35,296 nt of DNA from Gemmatimonadota bacterium. GTDB lineage: Bacteria > Gemmatimonadota > Gemmatimonadetes > Gemmatimonadales > GWC2-71-9. The notes under the pieces were generated by a model. That model was not told the DNA's origin. It was given only the letters and a program-made list of their open reading frames with translations, and did not search any database. The stretch lies in the NCBI GenBank assembly GCA_003221005.1, contig QHTZ01000052.1, positions 19,968-55,263 on the forward strand, read 5' to 3'. Shown here one piece after another: positions 18,221 to 25,131 of the stretch. The position numbers were made by a program, and so were the translations under genes. Every line of letters starts with the position of its first letter. Position 1 is the first letter of the stretch.

Positions 18221-18736
18221 TCAAGCGGGCCCCTGCGACCACTGGGCCGTGCCGACTGGCTCGGGGCGGAACCGCTTCGCAGCGGCGATGCCCAGTGCGA
18301 CGAACAGCACCATGACGACGACCTGCGTGAACACGAATGGCGGCTCGGTCTGGGTGGGTGCCAGCGTAGACAAGGCCGGCACTCTTCGGAACAGCTGCAC
18401 GATCAAGACGAAGACATTTAGATAGAGGGCGAGCACCGCGCCGACTACGTAGATCCAGCGCCAAGGTCCCGCCAGGCGCCTGGCGTAGAGCCCGAAGGTC
18501 GCAGGAACCAGGACCACGAGCGACACGATGCCGACGGCGTGGGATGGCAGGAAGCGAAAGAACGGGAAGCCGAACCCGGTCACGCTCGTCGCCGCCGTCG
18601 TCGCCAGAAACACCGCCGTCCACGTGCCGAGGCGTCTCGCAGTGAGCAAACCGACAAGGACCACCAGTCCGGAGACGATCCCGACGAGGCTCACCACGAC
18701 GTGGACGAATGTGTACGTCGTCATGCCGAAGATCAT
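18221..18736 (-). CDS. Membrane protein with four helices
   Basis: A 171-aa protein, MIFGMTTYTFVHVVVSLVGIVSG, with four to five hydrophobic helices (about residues 8-30, 40-58, 65-85, 95-115 and 135-155) and little soluble sequence. The start at 18736 is chosen because a purine-rich ribosome site (GAAAGGA) precedes it. The open frame reaches to 18841, but that extension reads through an attC relic and is not expected to be translated. No function assigned. Confidence 0.72.
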   Translation of the reverse strand: MIFGMTTYTFVHVVVSLVGIVSGLVVLVGLLTARRLGTWTAVFLATTAATSVTGFGFPFFRFLPSHAVGIVSLVVLVPATFGLYARRLAGPWRWIYVVGAVLALYLNVFVLIVQLFRRVPALSTLAPTQTEPPFVFTQVVVMVLFVALGIAAAKRFRPEPVGTAQWSQGPA

Positions 18737-18754
18737 GGAGGGCGTCCTTTCGGC

Positions 18755-18788
18755 GCTTAAGGTGCGGGCGACTCGCCCGCTGGCGCAA
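18755..18788 (-). repeat. Half attC relic
   Basis: The 31-base stretch from CTTAAGGTGCGGGCGACTCG onward through CCCGCTGGCGCAA matches the corresponding arm of the attC at 31097 with only the first base and one internal base different. The opposite arm and both GTTAGGC/GCCTAAC cores are missing. The stop codon of the YciI-like gene lies inside it (18757-18759). It marks a decayed cassette boundary, the leftmost attC trace I can find. Confidence 0.6.
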
Positions 18789-19092
18789 GGTCGTCGGGCG
18801 GAAGCTGTACCGCCGCGTCGGGGCCCACAACTGTAGTCCATTCGCGGACTCGCCAGCGTTTGACCAACCCGTGCGTGACGTAGGGGTCGGCGGCCGCGAA
18901 CGCTTCCGCCACAGCCGGCGAGGACCCGCGGAACAGCAGGACCGCTCCATCAACGGGGTGGGCGAGCGCCCCAGCGAGCATGAGCTCGCCCCGAGCCACG
19001 GAGCGCTGAGCGTACGCGAGGTGTGCGGCGCGCAGCGGCAGTCGTCGTTCGGTGTAGTCGGCGACTACATCGTAGAAGAGGAGATAATGCAC
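18757..19092 (-). CDS. YciI-like (YCII) small protein
   Basis: GTG at 19092 opens VHYLLFYDVVADYTERRLPL, followed by HLAYAQRSVARGELMLAGAL, GAVLLFRG and AFAAADPYVTHGLVKRWRVREW, the usual YCII-related order (FYDVV, ahead of H-L at about residue 24, and DPYV). The family is about 95-100 residues; here the last 15 or so (DLAPAGESPAP) are read from an attC relic and are probably not native. The family is linked to dehydrogenase or dimeric barrel enzymes of unclear role. Confidence 0.82.
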   Translation of the reverse strand: MHYLLFYDVVADYTERRLPLRAAHLAYAQRSVARGELMLAGALAHPVDGAVLLFRGSSPAVAEAFAAADPYVTHGLVKRWRVREWTTVVGPDAAVQLPPDDLAPAGESPAP

Positions 19093-19096
19093 GGGT

Positions 19097-19272
19097 TCAC
19101 GATTCCCCTGACGAGAGTCTCGGCAGCCACCGCCGCACCCGGCGACAGTAGGCGTCGTACTCCTGACCGAAAGTCCGGCGTAGCGTCGGCTCCTCGTACC
19201 ACAGCACGAAGAGGTGGGCGACGAGGAGGAACAGCGCCGTGTGGCCGGCCAGAGGGCTTGACTGGTAATGCC
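19097..19272 (-). pseudogene. Isoprenylcysteine carboxyl methyltransferase-like, C-terminal remnant
   Basis: The minus-strand frame reads HYQSSPLAGHTALFLLVAHL, then FVLWYEEPTLRRTFGQEYDAYCRRVRRW, ending LPRLSSGES. This is the C-terminal catalytic signature of the ICMT/PEMT-type membrane methyltransferases (EEPxLxxxFGxxYxxYxxxVxRWxP). The N-terminal membrane helices are absent; the truncated end meets the GTTAGAC core-like sequence at 19291. The stop at 19097 is 4 bp before the YciI-like start. A clear remnant. Confidence 0.72.
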
Positions 19273-19290
19273 GCGCGCACCAGGACGATC

Positions 19291-19297
19291 GTTAGAC
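19291..19297 (-). repeat. attC core remnant (GTTAGAC)
   Basis: GTTAGAC fits the attC core consensus GTTRRRY on the plus strand, i.e. GTCTAAC (RYYYAAC) read in the cassette direction. The TAA stop of the DUF2277 gene lies inside it, as seen for other cassette genes in this array. No partner arm is recognisable leftward, so only a remnant. Confidence 0.45.
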
Positions 19298-19516
19298 GGC
19301 AGCCTCGGTCGCGGCCCCACGGACGTGGAGCGACTGAAACAGCACCTGACCTGCCGCAGCCACATCGCGCACCGCGGCATTGAACGCCGCCTCGTTCGCC
19401 TGCGACGGAGCATGGAACCCACTGATCTTGCGAACGAATTGGAGTGCGGCGTCGTGCAGCTCGTCAGCCGTCGGCTGGCGGTTGGGCTGGCGCAGACGCT
19501 TGATGTTCCGGCACAT
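19292..19516 (-). CDS. DUF2277-family small protein
   Basis: A 74-aa protein starting MCRNIKRLRQPNRQPTADEL, with the conserved AALQFVRKISGFHAPSQANE and FNAAVRDVAAAGQVLFQSL. These match DUF2277, small proteins of unknown function with a conserved Cys-Arg-Asn-Ile start. The usual length is about 80-95, so the C-terminus is short and its stop lies in the attC core remnant. No function can be given. Confidence 0.8.
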   Translation of the reverse strand: MCRNIKRLRQPNRQPTADELHDAALQFVRKISGFHAPSQANEAAFNAAVRDVAAAGQVLFQSLHVRGAATEAAV

Positions 19517-19547
19517 GTTGGAGCCCTTCCTCAGTGTGCGCAGCGAT

Positions 19548-19634
19548 CTCAGGGATCGCGCGTAAGGTGCGGTGCCCTGGCGAACTTGGCAATTCAGTGC
19601 ATGACGGCCGCCAGCGGGCCTACGCGCGGGCAGG
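19548..19634 (-). repeat. Degenerate attC site
   Basis: The left arm GGATCGCGCGTAAGGTGCGG and the right arm GGCCGCCAGCGGGCCTACGC resemble the arms of intact attC sites in this array (GGATCGCGCGTAAGCTGCGG and GCGCCGCCAGCTTC). Both terminal cores are lost or mutated (CTCAGG on the left, GCAGGC on the right). It lies between the NTF2-like gene and the DUF2277 gene, where a cassette boundary is expected. Confidence 0.6.
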
Positions 19635-20105
19635 CTATTGTGGCCCCGCCGGCACGAGGTAGTCGTGGGCGGCGACGATCTGCCAGCGCCCGCCCCGACG
19701 TACCCAAGTATCTGTGAAACGATAGCGGCGACGGAACGGTCCGTTCGCGCCGTGGCCGCTCACGCTCAGCCATCCGGTGACGACCGCCGTCGCACCGAAG
19801 CGATGGACCTGCATGTCCTCGTTGTGCGCCGCCTCCACGGTGTCCGGCCCGGCCACGATATCGTGCAGCACGGCAGCGCGACCGACGGTGCGATCGTTCT
19901 CGCTGTAGATGAATCCGTCCGCGAGGAGTCGCTGAAACACTGCGGCATCGCGCCGGATCAAGGCCACAGCCCAATCGTCCTCCAGGCGGAGCAGCGCGCG
20001 GGCCACCGTGTCCTGCGCGCTGACGCTCTGCGAAGCGGCAACGAGGAGGGCGACGATTACGCTGCGGCGCCAAGAGTGAATGATCACAGGGTAGAATTCT
20101 ACCAC
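19635..20105 (-). CDS. Exported NTF2/SnoaL-like protein (DUF4440 type)
   Basis: A 156-aa frame. After about 6 residues derived from a decayed attC loop, GTG (20087) gives VIIHSWRRSVIVALLVAASQS, a signal peptide ending near VSAQ. It is followed by a cone-shaped NTF2-like domain: LRLEDDWAVALIRRDAAVFQRLLADGFIYSE, AVVTGWLSVSG, RRRYRFTDTWVRRGGRWQIVAAHD. This is the pattern of DUF4440/SnoaL-like proteins. The real start is probably 20087 rather than ATG 20105. Likely periplasmic; ligand unknown. Confidence 0.82.
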   Translation of the reverse strand: MVEFYPVIIHSWRRSVIVALLVAASQSVSAQDTVARALLRLEDDWAVALIRRDAAVFQRLLADGFIYSENDRTVGRAAVLHDIVAGPDTVEAAHNEDMQVHRFGATAVVTGWLSVSGHGANGPFRRRYRFTDTWVRRGGRWQIVAAHDYLVPAGPQ

Positions 20106-20154
20106 AGACGCCGGGCGCCGTCAGCTTATCATGACGAAAAGGAGCAGACGTGCA

Positions 20155-20535
20155 ATGAAGCTGTACACGCATCTCAACTTCGGCGGAAACTGCGAAGCGG
20201 CGTTCCGCTTTTACGAAGAGCACCTCGGTGGACAGATTACGATGATGATGAAGCAGCCGGGCTCGGAGCATGCCGTCGTGCACGCGCGCATGAATGTCGC
20301 GGGCGTGGAGCTGATCGGAAACGACGTACCGCCGAACCACTTCAAACCGGTACGCAGCTCCTATCTGTACCTCGCCGTCGACTCCCCGGGGGCCGCGGAC
20401 AAGATCTATGCGATTCTTGCAGAGGGGGGTGAGATCGGCATGCCAATCGCAGAGACGTTCTTCGCAACTCGGTTTGCCCAACTCCGTGATCGGTTCGGAA
20501 CGCTGTGGACAATTATTCATGAGCGGCCCAGGTAA
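20155..20535 (+). CDS. PhnB-like VOC-superfamily protein
   Basis: A 126-aa protein, MKLYTHLNFGGNCEAAFRFY followed by EEHLGGQI, the opening of PhnB/3-demethylubiquinone methyltransferase-like VOC proteins. Further residues are VHARMNVAGVELIGNDVPP and the C-terminal DRFGTLWTIIHERP. The ATG at 20155 follows AAAGGAG by 10 bases and is preferred over ATG 20131. It is one of few plus-strand genes in the cassette region, so it is inverted relative to the array direction. Metal-dependent small-molecule chemistry is likely; substrate unknown. Confidence 0.88.
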   Translation: MKLYTHLNFGGNCEAAFRFYEEHLGGQITMMMKQPGSEHAVVHARMNVAGVELIGNDVPPNHFKPVRSSYLYLAVDSPGAADKIYAILAEGGEIGMPIAETFFATRFAQLRDRFGTLWTIIHERPR

Positions 20536-20558
20536 CCGTGGGTGCTTCCGACCTACGC

Positions 20559-20587
20559 TTGACAGGCGACCGTTTGTGCTTTACAAT
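20559..20587 (+). promoter_or_regulatory. Near-consensus sigma70 promoter
   Basis: TTGACA (20559-20564) and TACAAT (20582-20587) are separated by exactly 17 bases, a five-of-six match to the -10 box and a perfect -35 box. It points rightward into a short frame with a membrane segment. It is the strongest promoter match I noticed in the window. Confidence 0.7.
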
Positions 20588-20834
20588 GCAAAGTACTTTT
20601 CATGTTGGGGGCACGTGCACATGGCGAGGGGGTTCTCATGAGCATCTCACGCTCGACCGTCCAAGCGCACGATTGCTGCTGGAGAGCTGGAATGATGATG
20701 GTGCGCTGCGGCAGGCTGCCTGGCAAACGCTGGGCGCAATCCGCGCGCATCTTGCGACGGTGCTCATCGCTGCGGCGACTGTAGCAGCCGGAGGCGTCCT
20801 GGCAGTTGTCGGACTGCACATGCTCGCCAACTGA
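20586..20834 (+). CDS. Small single-helix membrane protein, start uncertain
   Basis: The frame ends HLATVLIAAATVAAGGVLAV and VGLHMLAN at 20834, a convincing C-terminal membrane helix preceded by an amphipathic LLLESWNDDGALRQAAWQTL. The ATG at 20586 overlaps the -10 box, so if the promoter is used the start must be further in; TTG at 20673 is an in-frame option (53 residues). A competing frame from ATG 20638 has a better ribosome site but a Cys/Arg-rich, less protein-like sequence. Function unknown. Confidence 0.4.
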   Translation: MQSTFHVGGTCTWRGGSHEHLTLDRPSARLLLESWNDDGALRQAAWQTLGAIRAHLATVLIAAATVAAGGVLAVVGLHMLAN

Positions 20835-20843
20835 CGGACAGCG

Positions 20844-21114
20844 TCAGGGTGGGCTCAAGCGCTCGCCTGCGCGCTGCTTCGCCAGGAGTCGTTCCGCAAG
20901 GTCGACACGCTCTTCCAGCTCACCGAGTCGCCGCTTCAGTTCATCGAGTTCCCCAAGTCGGGTTCTGCACGTCGTCCAGCGCCTGAAGCGGCTCGCCCTT
21001 CACACGACGGCGCCAGTAATCGCGGGGCAAGAGCCGCGCCACCAAGACCTGGAGGACCGCGACCAGCGAGATGATCGCCCCTACACCGACGGCCCACTCC
21101 GGGAGTCCGAACAT
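20844..21114 (-). pseudogene. Small membrane-anchored coiled-coil protein, frameshifted
   Basis: From ATG 21114 the sequence reads MFGLPEWAVGVGAIISLVAV then LQVLVARLLPRDYWRRRVKGEPLQ, a membrane anchor plus basic stop-transfer. It soon hits a stop. Shifting by one base continues as LGELDELKRRLGELEERVDL then AERLLAKQRAGERLSPP, a coiled coil like those of PspB-type and similar stress proteins. The interval is 271 bp, one base over a multiple of three, so a single indel near 20960 splits it. It lies 18 bp downstream of the hemolysin III-like gene. Confidence 0.6.
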
Positions 21115-21132
21115 CCTAGGCCCGCCTCACTT

Positions 21133-21786
21133 TCAATCGGCGTACAAGAGGACCGCGACGAAATGGCAGCTGCTGCCCGCGAGGACGAGCAGGTGCCATA
21201 CGAAGTGGCTATAGCGCAGCCGTTTGGCGGCGAGAAACGGAACGCCGATGGTGTACGCAATTCCCCCCGCCAGGAGCCAGAGCAGACCAGCCAAGGGCAC
21301 ACGCAGCCACAGGGGCCGGATCGCGATCAGGACCAGCCACCCCATGCCGAGGTAGACACCGGTGGAGAGGCGTGGGTACCGGATTCCTCCCGCCGCCGTC
21401 AGCACTATCCCCAGAACTGCCAGGCTCCAGACCAACCCGAAGAGGGTCCAGCCCCACCCGCCACGGAGCACGCCGAGCGTGAACGGCGTGTACGTACCCG
21501 CGATCAGGAGGAAGACCGCTCCGTGATCAACGATCCGAAACACGCGCTTCGCCCTGGGGCGCGGCAGGGCGTGATACATGGTCGAGGCGAGGTAGAGGAG
21601 CACGAGTGTCGCCGCGAAGATACTTGCGCCGACGATACCGGATGCGCTCCCGCGCCGGACGGCGGCGATAACCAGAAACGGGACTGCGCCGAGCGCTGCC
21701 AAGAGGCCCAGGCCATGACTGACACTATTCGCGATTTCCTCGCCGAGCGACTGCGGAGGATCAGGCGCTGAAGCTGGTTCGTTCAC
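21133..21786 (-). CDS. Hemolysin III/TrhA-family (PAQR-like) membrane protein
   Basis: A 217-aa protein with seven hydrophobic helices. Hallmarks of the HlyIII/PAQR family are GEEIANSVSHGLG near the start, YLASTMYHALP, DHGAVFLLIAGTYTPF, and the C-terminal SHFVWHLLVLAGSSCHFVAV, with the conserved Ser/His and Asp/His zinc-type residues. The GTG start at 21786 overlaps the TGA of the DinB gene (GTGA), so I prefer it over ATG 21810. Bacterial members influence membrane lipid homeostasis; a toxin role is doubtful. Confidence 0.9.
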   Translation of the reverse strand: MNEPASAPDPPQSLGEEIANSVSHGLGLLAALGAVPFLVIAAVRRGSASGIVGASIFAATLVLLYLASTMYHALPRPRAKRVFRIVDHGAVFLLIAGTYTPFTLGVLRGGWGWTLFGLVWSLAVLGIVLTAAGGIRYPRLSTGVYLGMGWLVLIAIRPLWLRVPLAGLLWLLAGGIAYTIGVPFLAAKRLRYSHFVWHLLVLAGSSCHFVAVLLYAD

Positions 21787-22304
21787 GGTTGCGCCGCGTC
21801 CGTCTTCCATTGCCAGAGCCCGTTAGTGGTCGCCCGTGGCAACCGGTGGCCGGTCTGGCGGGCCACCATGACGATCTGCCCGCGGTGATGAGCCTCATGC
21901 GCGACGAAGTAGGCTAGCACATGTGCGACGTCGAGGGACAGGTTGCGCCATACGTACCCCCGTGACGGCGGCACTTCGCCCTCCGACGCAAGACCCAGCT
22001 TGAGAAGAGCCTCGATCCCCTTGCTGCTGCGTTTTAGCGCCGCCACGAGTTGTCGCCGCGCGACGCGGCGATGATCGACGCGCAGCGGAGCCGTGATGCC
22101 GTGCTCTCGCCCGAGTGTTTTGACCCACATACATCTCGCGTTGTGAAGGTGCGCCGCAATCGCTCGGATCGTGCGCTGTGGCGCTCCAGGAACGACGACA
22201 TCCCAGAGCGCAGCTGGCAGGTGCTCGACGAGAGAAACGGTGACTCGGTTGCTCGTCCTCCAGGCGGCCAGGAGTGTTCCTCGTAGATCGGGGGGCGGAG
22301 GCAA
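21783..22304 (-). CDS. DinB-family protein
   Basis: The DinB four-helix metal-binding fold is indicated by LLAAWRTSNRVTVSLVEHLP, AIAAHLHNARCMWVKTLG and VLAYFVAHEAHHRGQIVMVA, with His residues spaced as in metal sites. TTG at 22304 is chosen as start: it lies 30 bp inside the attC at 22335 and has GGGAG upstream, whereas the open frame to 22424 would translate the attC itself. The gene overlaps the hemolysin III-like gene by four bases, a two-gene cassette. Members are often thiol-dependent transferases; activity here unknown. Confidence 0.8.
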   Translation of the reverse strand: MPPPPDLRGTLLAAWRTSNRVTVSLVEHLPAALWDVVVPGAPQRTIRAIAAHLHNARCMWVKTLGREHGITAPLRVDHRRVARRQLVAALKRSSKGIEALLKLGLASEGEVPPSRGYVWRNLSLDVAHVLAYFVAHEAHHRGQIVMVARQTGHRLPRATTNGLWQWKTDAAQP

Positions 22305-22334
22305 ACCAGATCTCCCGTCGAGAGTCGCGCTGAG

Positions 22335-22455
22335 GCCTAACGGATCGCTGCGACGGTGAGGAGAAAATTGCGGCGCGTTGGGATCATCGGGCATCTCCGC
22401 AGAAATGAATCCAACGTGGGACACCGCCCCCGGCAGCGTAGGCGCCGTGTTAGGC
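22335..22455 (-). repeat. attC site
   Basis: Outer cores GCCTAAC (22335-22341) and GTTAGGC (22449-22455) flank a 121-bp imperfect palindrome with inner arms around GGATCGCTGCG and CGCAGC-type sequence. It lies just after the cupin stop (22465) and just before the DinB start. The inner arms differ from most other sites in the array, so it may belong to a different cassette lineage. Confidence 0.8.
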
Positions 22456-22464
22456 CGCGAGCAG

Positions 22465-22944
22465 CTACCGCCGCAGTCGTGGGTCGTCGCTCGGATTCAC
22501 GTACGTGAGATCGAAGGGCCCCAGCGCTTCGATCTGATACTCCACTGCCACAGGTGCCCAGTCACTGTGCACCACGTTTGCTGGCATCAGCCGAAAGGTG
22601 CCAGGACCGATGCACGCGGTGTCCGGCGCGACGTTCGTAGCGGTGGTGGCGGCGAAGCAGAGCGTCCCCGACAATACCGTTAAGCGCTCCTCAACCGGAT
22701 GTCGGTGTGGCGCAATCCGATACTTTGCTGGAAGACGAACCCGAAGCGTAAAGGGCCCGGGTTGACTGGGGTTACCTGCCAGAACGGCGCCCTGGGACCC
22801 TGGCTCCAAGGTGGGCGGCCCTGGTTGCCAGATAATGTTAGTAGGGCGAATGACGGTCGGAACCGTGGCGATGCCTTGGGCCCGCGCAATCTCGATGGGA
22901 GCGAGAGCCCAGACAAGTGCGAGGATGAAGCACCGGATCCTCAT
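22465..22944 (-). CDS. Exported cupin-domain protein
   Basis: A 159-aa protein with a signal peptide (MRIRCFILALVWALAPIEIA, cleavage near ARAQ). The single cupin fold shows motif 1 around KYRIAPHRHPVEERLTVLSG and motif 2 around GTFRLMPANVVHSDWA, with metal-binding His and Glu. Likely a periplasmic metal-binding protein or enzyme of unknown substrate. Ten bases separate its stop from the attC core at 22455, the normal cassette layout. Confidence 0.87.
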   Translation of the reverse strand: MRIRCFILALVWALAPIEIARAQGIATVPTVIRPTNIIWQPGPPTLEPGSQGAVLAGNPSQPGPFTLRVRLPAKYRIAPHRHPVEERLTVLSGTLCFAATTATNVAPDTACIGPGTFRLMPANVVHSDWAPVAVEYQIEALGPFDLTYVNPSDDPRLRR

Positions 22945-23015
22945 GTTGGCTCCTCAAGCTAAAGCAACGCTGGGGAAAGAGGTGCATGCGATGGGAAGAT
23001 CGGGCATGGCGAAAC

Positions 23016-23531
23016 CTAATGAGCGAATGCTGCCTTCGTGAGCCCGTAGACCACGCTCTCTCGACCGCTCGCGTCGGGGGCAACGCGGAGGTACACGGCG
23101 CCGATCTTCTCAACCGCGCGCCGCGACCGGCGATTCTCTGGCCCAATGATGAAAAGCACCTGATCGACGGTCGTGAACGCGTGTTGCAGCATCAGGCGCT
23201 TCATCTCGCCGTTGTACCTACCGCCCCAATAGGGACGAGCGAGAAAAGTCCAGCCAATCTCGATAACACGTTTTGCGGCGTCGAAGCTATGGTAACGCGA
23301 CGATCCAATGATCTGCCCGGTAGCACGGTCGATGGCTACTAGTGTGCCACCAGAATCGAGGGCATCAGCAAAGAATTGCCGGAAGACGTCTTCTTTGTAA
23401 CGGTCACAGTCCGGGTGTTGCTCCCAGATGAGCGGATCTGACGCAACGGCAAACAGTGCAGCCCAGTCGTCTGGGCGCAGCGGCCGCAGCTCGAGGAGCT
23501 CGCCCGTAAGAGTCGGCTGAAGATTGAACAT
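23016..23531 (-). CDS. GNAT acetyltransferase, RimJ/RimL-like
   Basis: A 171-aa GNAT protein: LELRPLRPDDWAALFAVASD, IIGSSRYHSFDAAKRVIEIGWTFLARPYWG, and the acetyl-CoA region EMKRLMLQHAFTTVDQVLFI with NRRSRRAVEKIGAVY. It matches the RimJ/RimL amino-acid-modifying group by layout. It occupies the gap between the cupin cassette and a degenerate attC at 23536; no attC is recognisable at its 3' end. Substrate unknown. Confidence 0.85.
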   Translation of the reverse strand: MFNLQPTLTGELLELRPLRPDDWAALFAVASDPLIWEQHPDCDRYKEDVFRQFFADALDSGGTLVAIDRATGQIIGSSRYHSFDAAKRVIEIGWTFLARPYWGGRYNGEMKRLMLQHAFTTVDQVLFIIGPENRRSRRAVEKIGAVYLRVAPDASGRESVVYGLTKAAFAH

Positions 23532-23535
23532 GATA

Positions 23536-23594
23536 GATCGGACGCTAAGCCAAGCAGGCCGGAGCCGGCGCCGCCAGCTTCAGGCGCTTGTTTA
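23536..23594 (-). repeat. Degenerate attC
   Basis: GCGCCGCCAGCTTCAGGCGC (23568-23587) followed by TTGTTTA matches one arm and core (GTTTATC, one base off GTTRRRY) of typical sites. The left part, around ATCGGACGCTAAGCCAAGCA, keeps little of the usual GCCTAAC core. It separates the GNAT gene from the DUF1569 gene. Confidence 0.55.
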
Positions 23595-23617
23595 TCCTGC
23601 TCATGTACGAACTCGAC

Positions 23618-24064
23618 TCAAACGCCGAACTGACGCAGATGATGGTCGAGATGCTTGTGCAGCATCACGCCCCAGCTGGGGCCCGAAATGCGTCCAAAAA
23701 CCCGACTCGCTGGCCAGGCGGCGGCTGGCCCGCGCGCCGCAACGCGCTGCACGAGATCCCGCAACCGATTCACATCCGCCGCCCACGTGGTCGGACGGGT
23801 CGCGAGAAACTCCGGTGGACTCTTCCCTTTTCCTCTCGGCCACGGCACGGCGTGAATCGCGAGCCAATTCAAGGGAAAGTGCGTCAAGGGACCGGAAGGT
23901 GGATCGGTCTCGAGTTCGCCCAGCCCTTGCCGCAGATCGCAACTGATATGGCACACCATTTCGGCAGCGGTGAACCGACCCCAAATTGGCTTTCGATTTG
24001 GGGTCAGCCGCGAGATCCGATCAAGGATCGCGTTTTGAGCGGTTGGATCAAACAGTGAAGCCAT
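23618..24064 (-). CDS. DUF1569 (DinB-like) protein
   Basis: A 148-aa protein with MASLFDPTAQNAILDRISRL, FTAAEMVCHISCDLRQGLGE, LAIHAVPWPRGKGKSPPEFL and the C-terminal MLHKHLDHHLRQFGV. The His-rich C-terminus and helical layout fit DUF1569, a branch of the DinB-like metal-binding helical family. A third DinB-type gene in this accessory region. Enzymatic role unknown; members are suspected thiol transferases. Confidence 0.75.
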   Translation of the reverse strand: MASLFDPTAQNAILDRISRLTPNRKPIWGRFTAAEMVCHISCDLRQGLGELETDPPSGPLTHFPLNWLAIHAVPWPRGKGKSPPEFLATRPTTWAADVNRLRDLVQRVAARGPAAAWPASRVFGRISGPSWGVMLHKHLDHHLRQFGV

Positions 24065-24084
24065 GCGCCGTTATCGATTCAGCA

Positions 24085-24117
24085 GCCTGACGGATCGCGC
24101 GTAAGCTGCGGCGCGCT
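24085..24117 (-). repeat. Half attC (single arm)
   Basis: GCCTGAC followed by GGATCGCGCGTAAGCTGCGG and CGCGC matches the left arm of normal sites exactly apart from the core. The other arm and core are missing and the DUF1801 gene ends (24120) directly against it. Such a site could not fold as an attC hairpin and is probably inactive. Confidence 0.65.
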
Positions 24118-24119
24118 CC

Positions 24120-24605
24120 TCAGCTCACCGCTTTCTTCACGAGCGCGCCGATCCTTGCCTCGTCGGCGGCGGTCAGCTCCTTCAACGCGAAGGCGACCGG
24201 CCACACGGTGCCTGCGTCGAGGTTCGCCTTGTCGCTGAAGCCTAACATCGCGTACCTCGCCTTGAACTTGTGCGCGCTTTGGAAGAAGCAGACGACATTG
24301 CCGTCCTTGGCGTACGCGGGCATCCCGTACCAGGTTCTCGGCGAGAGGGCGGGCGCGCTGGCTTTGATGATGGCATGGAGCCGCTCGGCCATGGCGCGAT
24401 CCGGTTTCGGCATCTGGGCAATCTTCGCGAGCACGTCGCTTTCCCCGTCCGCCTGCTTCGCGCGCGGGCCGCGGCGCGCTTCCGCCTTCAGCTCTTGGAC
24501 GCGCTCCTTCATCGCGGCTCGTTCCTCGTCCGTGAATCCCTTGACCGCCTTGCCGATCGCGGTGGTGCTCTTGGCGGACTTCTCCGTTCCTTTCTTTGGG
24601 CTCAT
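24120..24605 (-). CDS. DUF1801-like (YdhG-type) protein
   Basis: A 161-aa protein starting [20 protein letters not shown], with [58 protein letters not shown] and a C-terminal [18 protein letters not shown], the DUF1801/iron-chaperone-like pattern. The start at 24605 is preferred over 24641 because a purine-rich ribosome site precedes it. A 69-bp part (24262-24330) is duplicated exactly in the next gene. Function of the family is unsettled. Confidence 0.78.
   Translation of the reverse strand: MSPKKGTEKSAKSTTAIGKAVKGFTDEERAAMKERVQELKAEARRGPRAKQADGESDVLAKIAQMPKPDRAMAERLHAIIKASAPALSPRTWYGMPAYAKDGNVVCFFQSAHKFKARYAMLGFSDKANLDAGTVWPVAFALKELTAADEARIGALVKKAVS
24262..24330 (-). repeat. 69-bp exact direct repeat, donor copy
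   Basis: The 69 bases from TTGAACTTGTGCGCGCTTTG to CATCCCGTAC are identical to 24969-25037. Here they encode the [21 protein letters not shown] part of the DUF1801-like gene in its native context. Confidence 0.93.
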
Positions 24606-24637
24606 AGACGATCTCCGACCTCCTTGTGATAGGGTCC

Positions 24638-25083
24638 TCAAGGCCGCGCCGGCGCGTAGATGACAATGACGACGCCATCACCTACCGTCTTCGAATCCAC
24701 GAGCCGCAGACGCTGCTTGTCACTCGTGTCGCCGAAGAGGCGTTTGCCGGTCCCGAGGAGGACCGGGAACACCATCAGCCGCAACTCGTCGACGAGGCTG
24801 TGCGCCAGCAGTGTTTGCACGAGCCGGGCGCTGCCATGGACAACGATGTCCCCTGTCGTCGCCTGCCTGAGCTTCGAGACCTCCTTCACCACGTCACCAT
24901 TGAGGACCGTCGAGTTGTTCCACTGAGGCTTCCGCAACGTAGCAGAGACGACGTACTTCGGCATGCTGTTGAACTTGTGCGCGCTTTGGAAGAAGCAGAC
25001 GACATTGCCGTCCTTGGCGTACGCGGGCATCCCGTACTGACGCCATCAAGTGAGACGAACTCGGTGACGACGATCCTGCCCAT
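24638..25083 (-). pseudogene. RibD C-terminal/dihydrofolate-reductase-like gene disrupted by a 69-bp foreign patch
   Basis: Starts at ATG 25083 after GGGAGG with [15 protein letters not shown], the usual opening of the RibD-C/dihydrofolate-reductase-like family. After 15 codons the sequence switches to the 69-bp copy of the neighbouring DUF1801 gene (24969-25037), which causes frameshift. It then resumes with [20 protein letters not shown] and [21 protein letters not shown]. About 70 native residues are missing. An open frame from within the patch reads as a chimera of DUF1801 and RibD-C sequence. Probably inactive, unless the chimera is translated. Confidence 0.8.
24969..25037 (-). repeat. 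69-bp exact direct repeat, inserted copy
   Basis: Identical to 24262-24330. It replaces an internal section of the RibD-C-like gene. The patch keeps the DUF1801 reading frame into the downstream RibD-C part, so an ATG in the patch opens a chimeric frame. Confidence 0.93.
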
Positions 25084-25131
25084 GTTGATCCTCCCTGTTG
25101 CCACCTCAGCGCGACGCCGTGCGCGGAATGG

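Noticed and set aside
23004..23010. ACCTAAT near the GNAT gene stop
   Set aside because: Resembles a core but has the wrong last base, no partner, and no arms.
23978..24006. GACCCCAAAT...ATTTGGGGTC hairpin
   Set aside because: Perfect short hairpin, but inside the DUF1569-like coding sequence and not followed by a T-run; probably coding coincidence.
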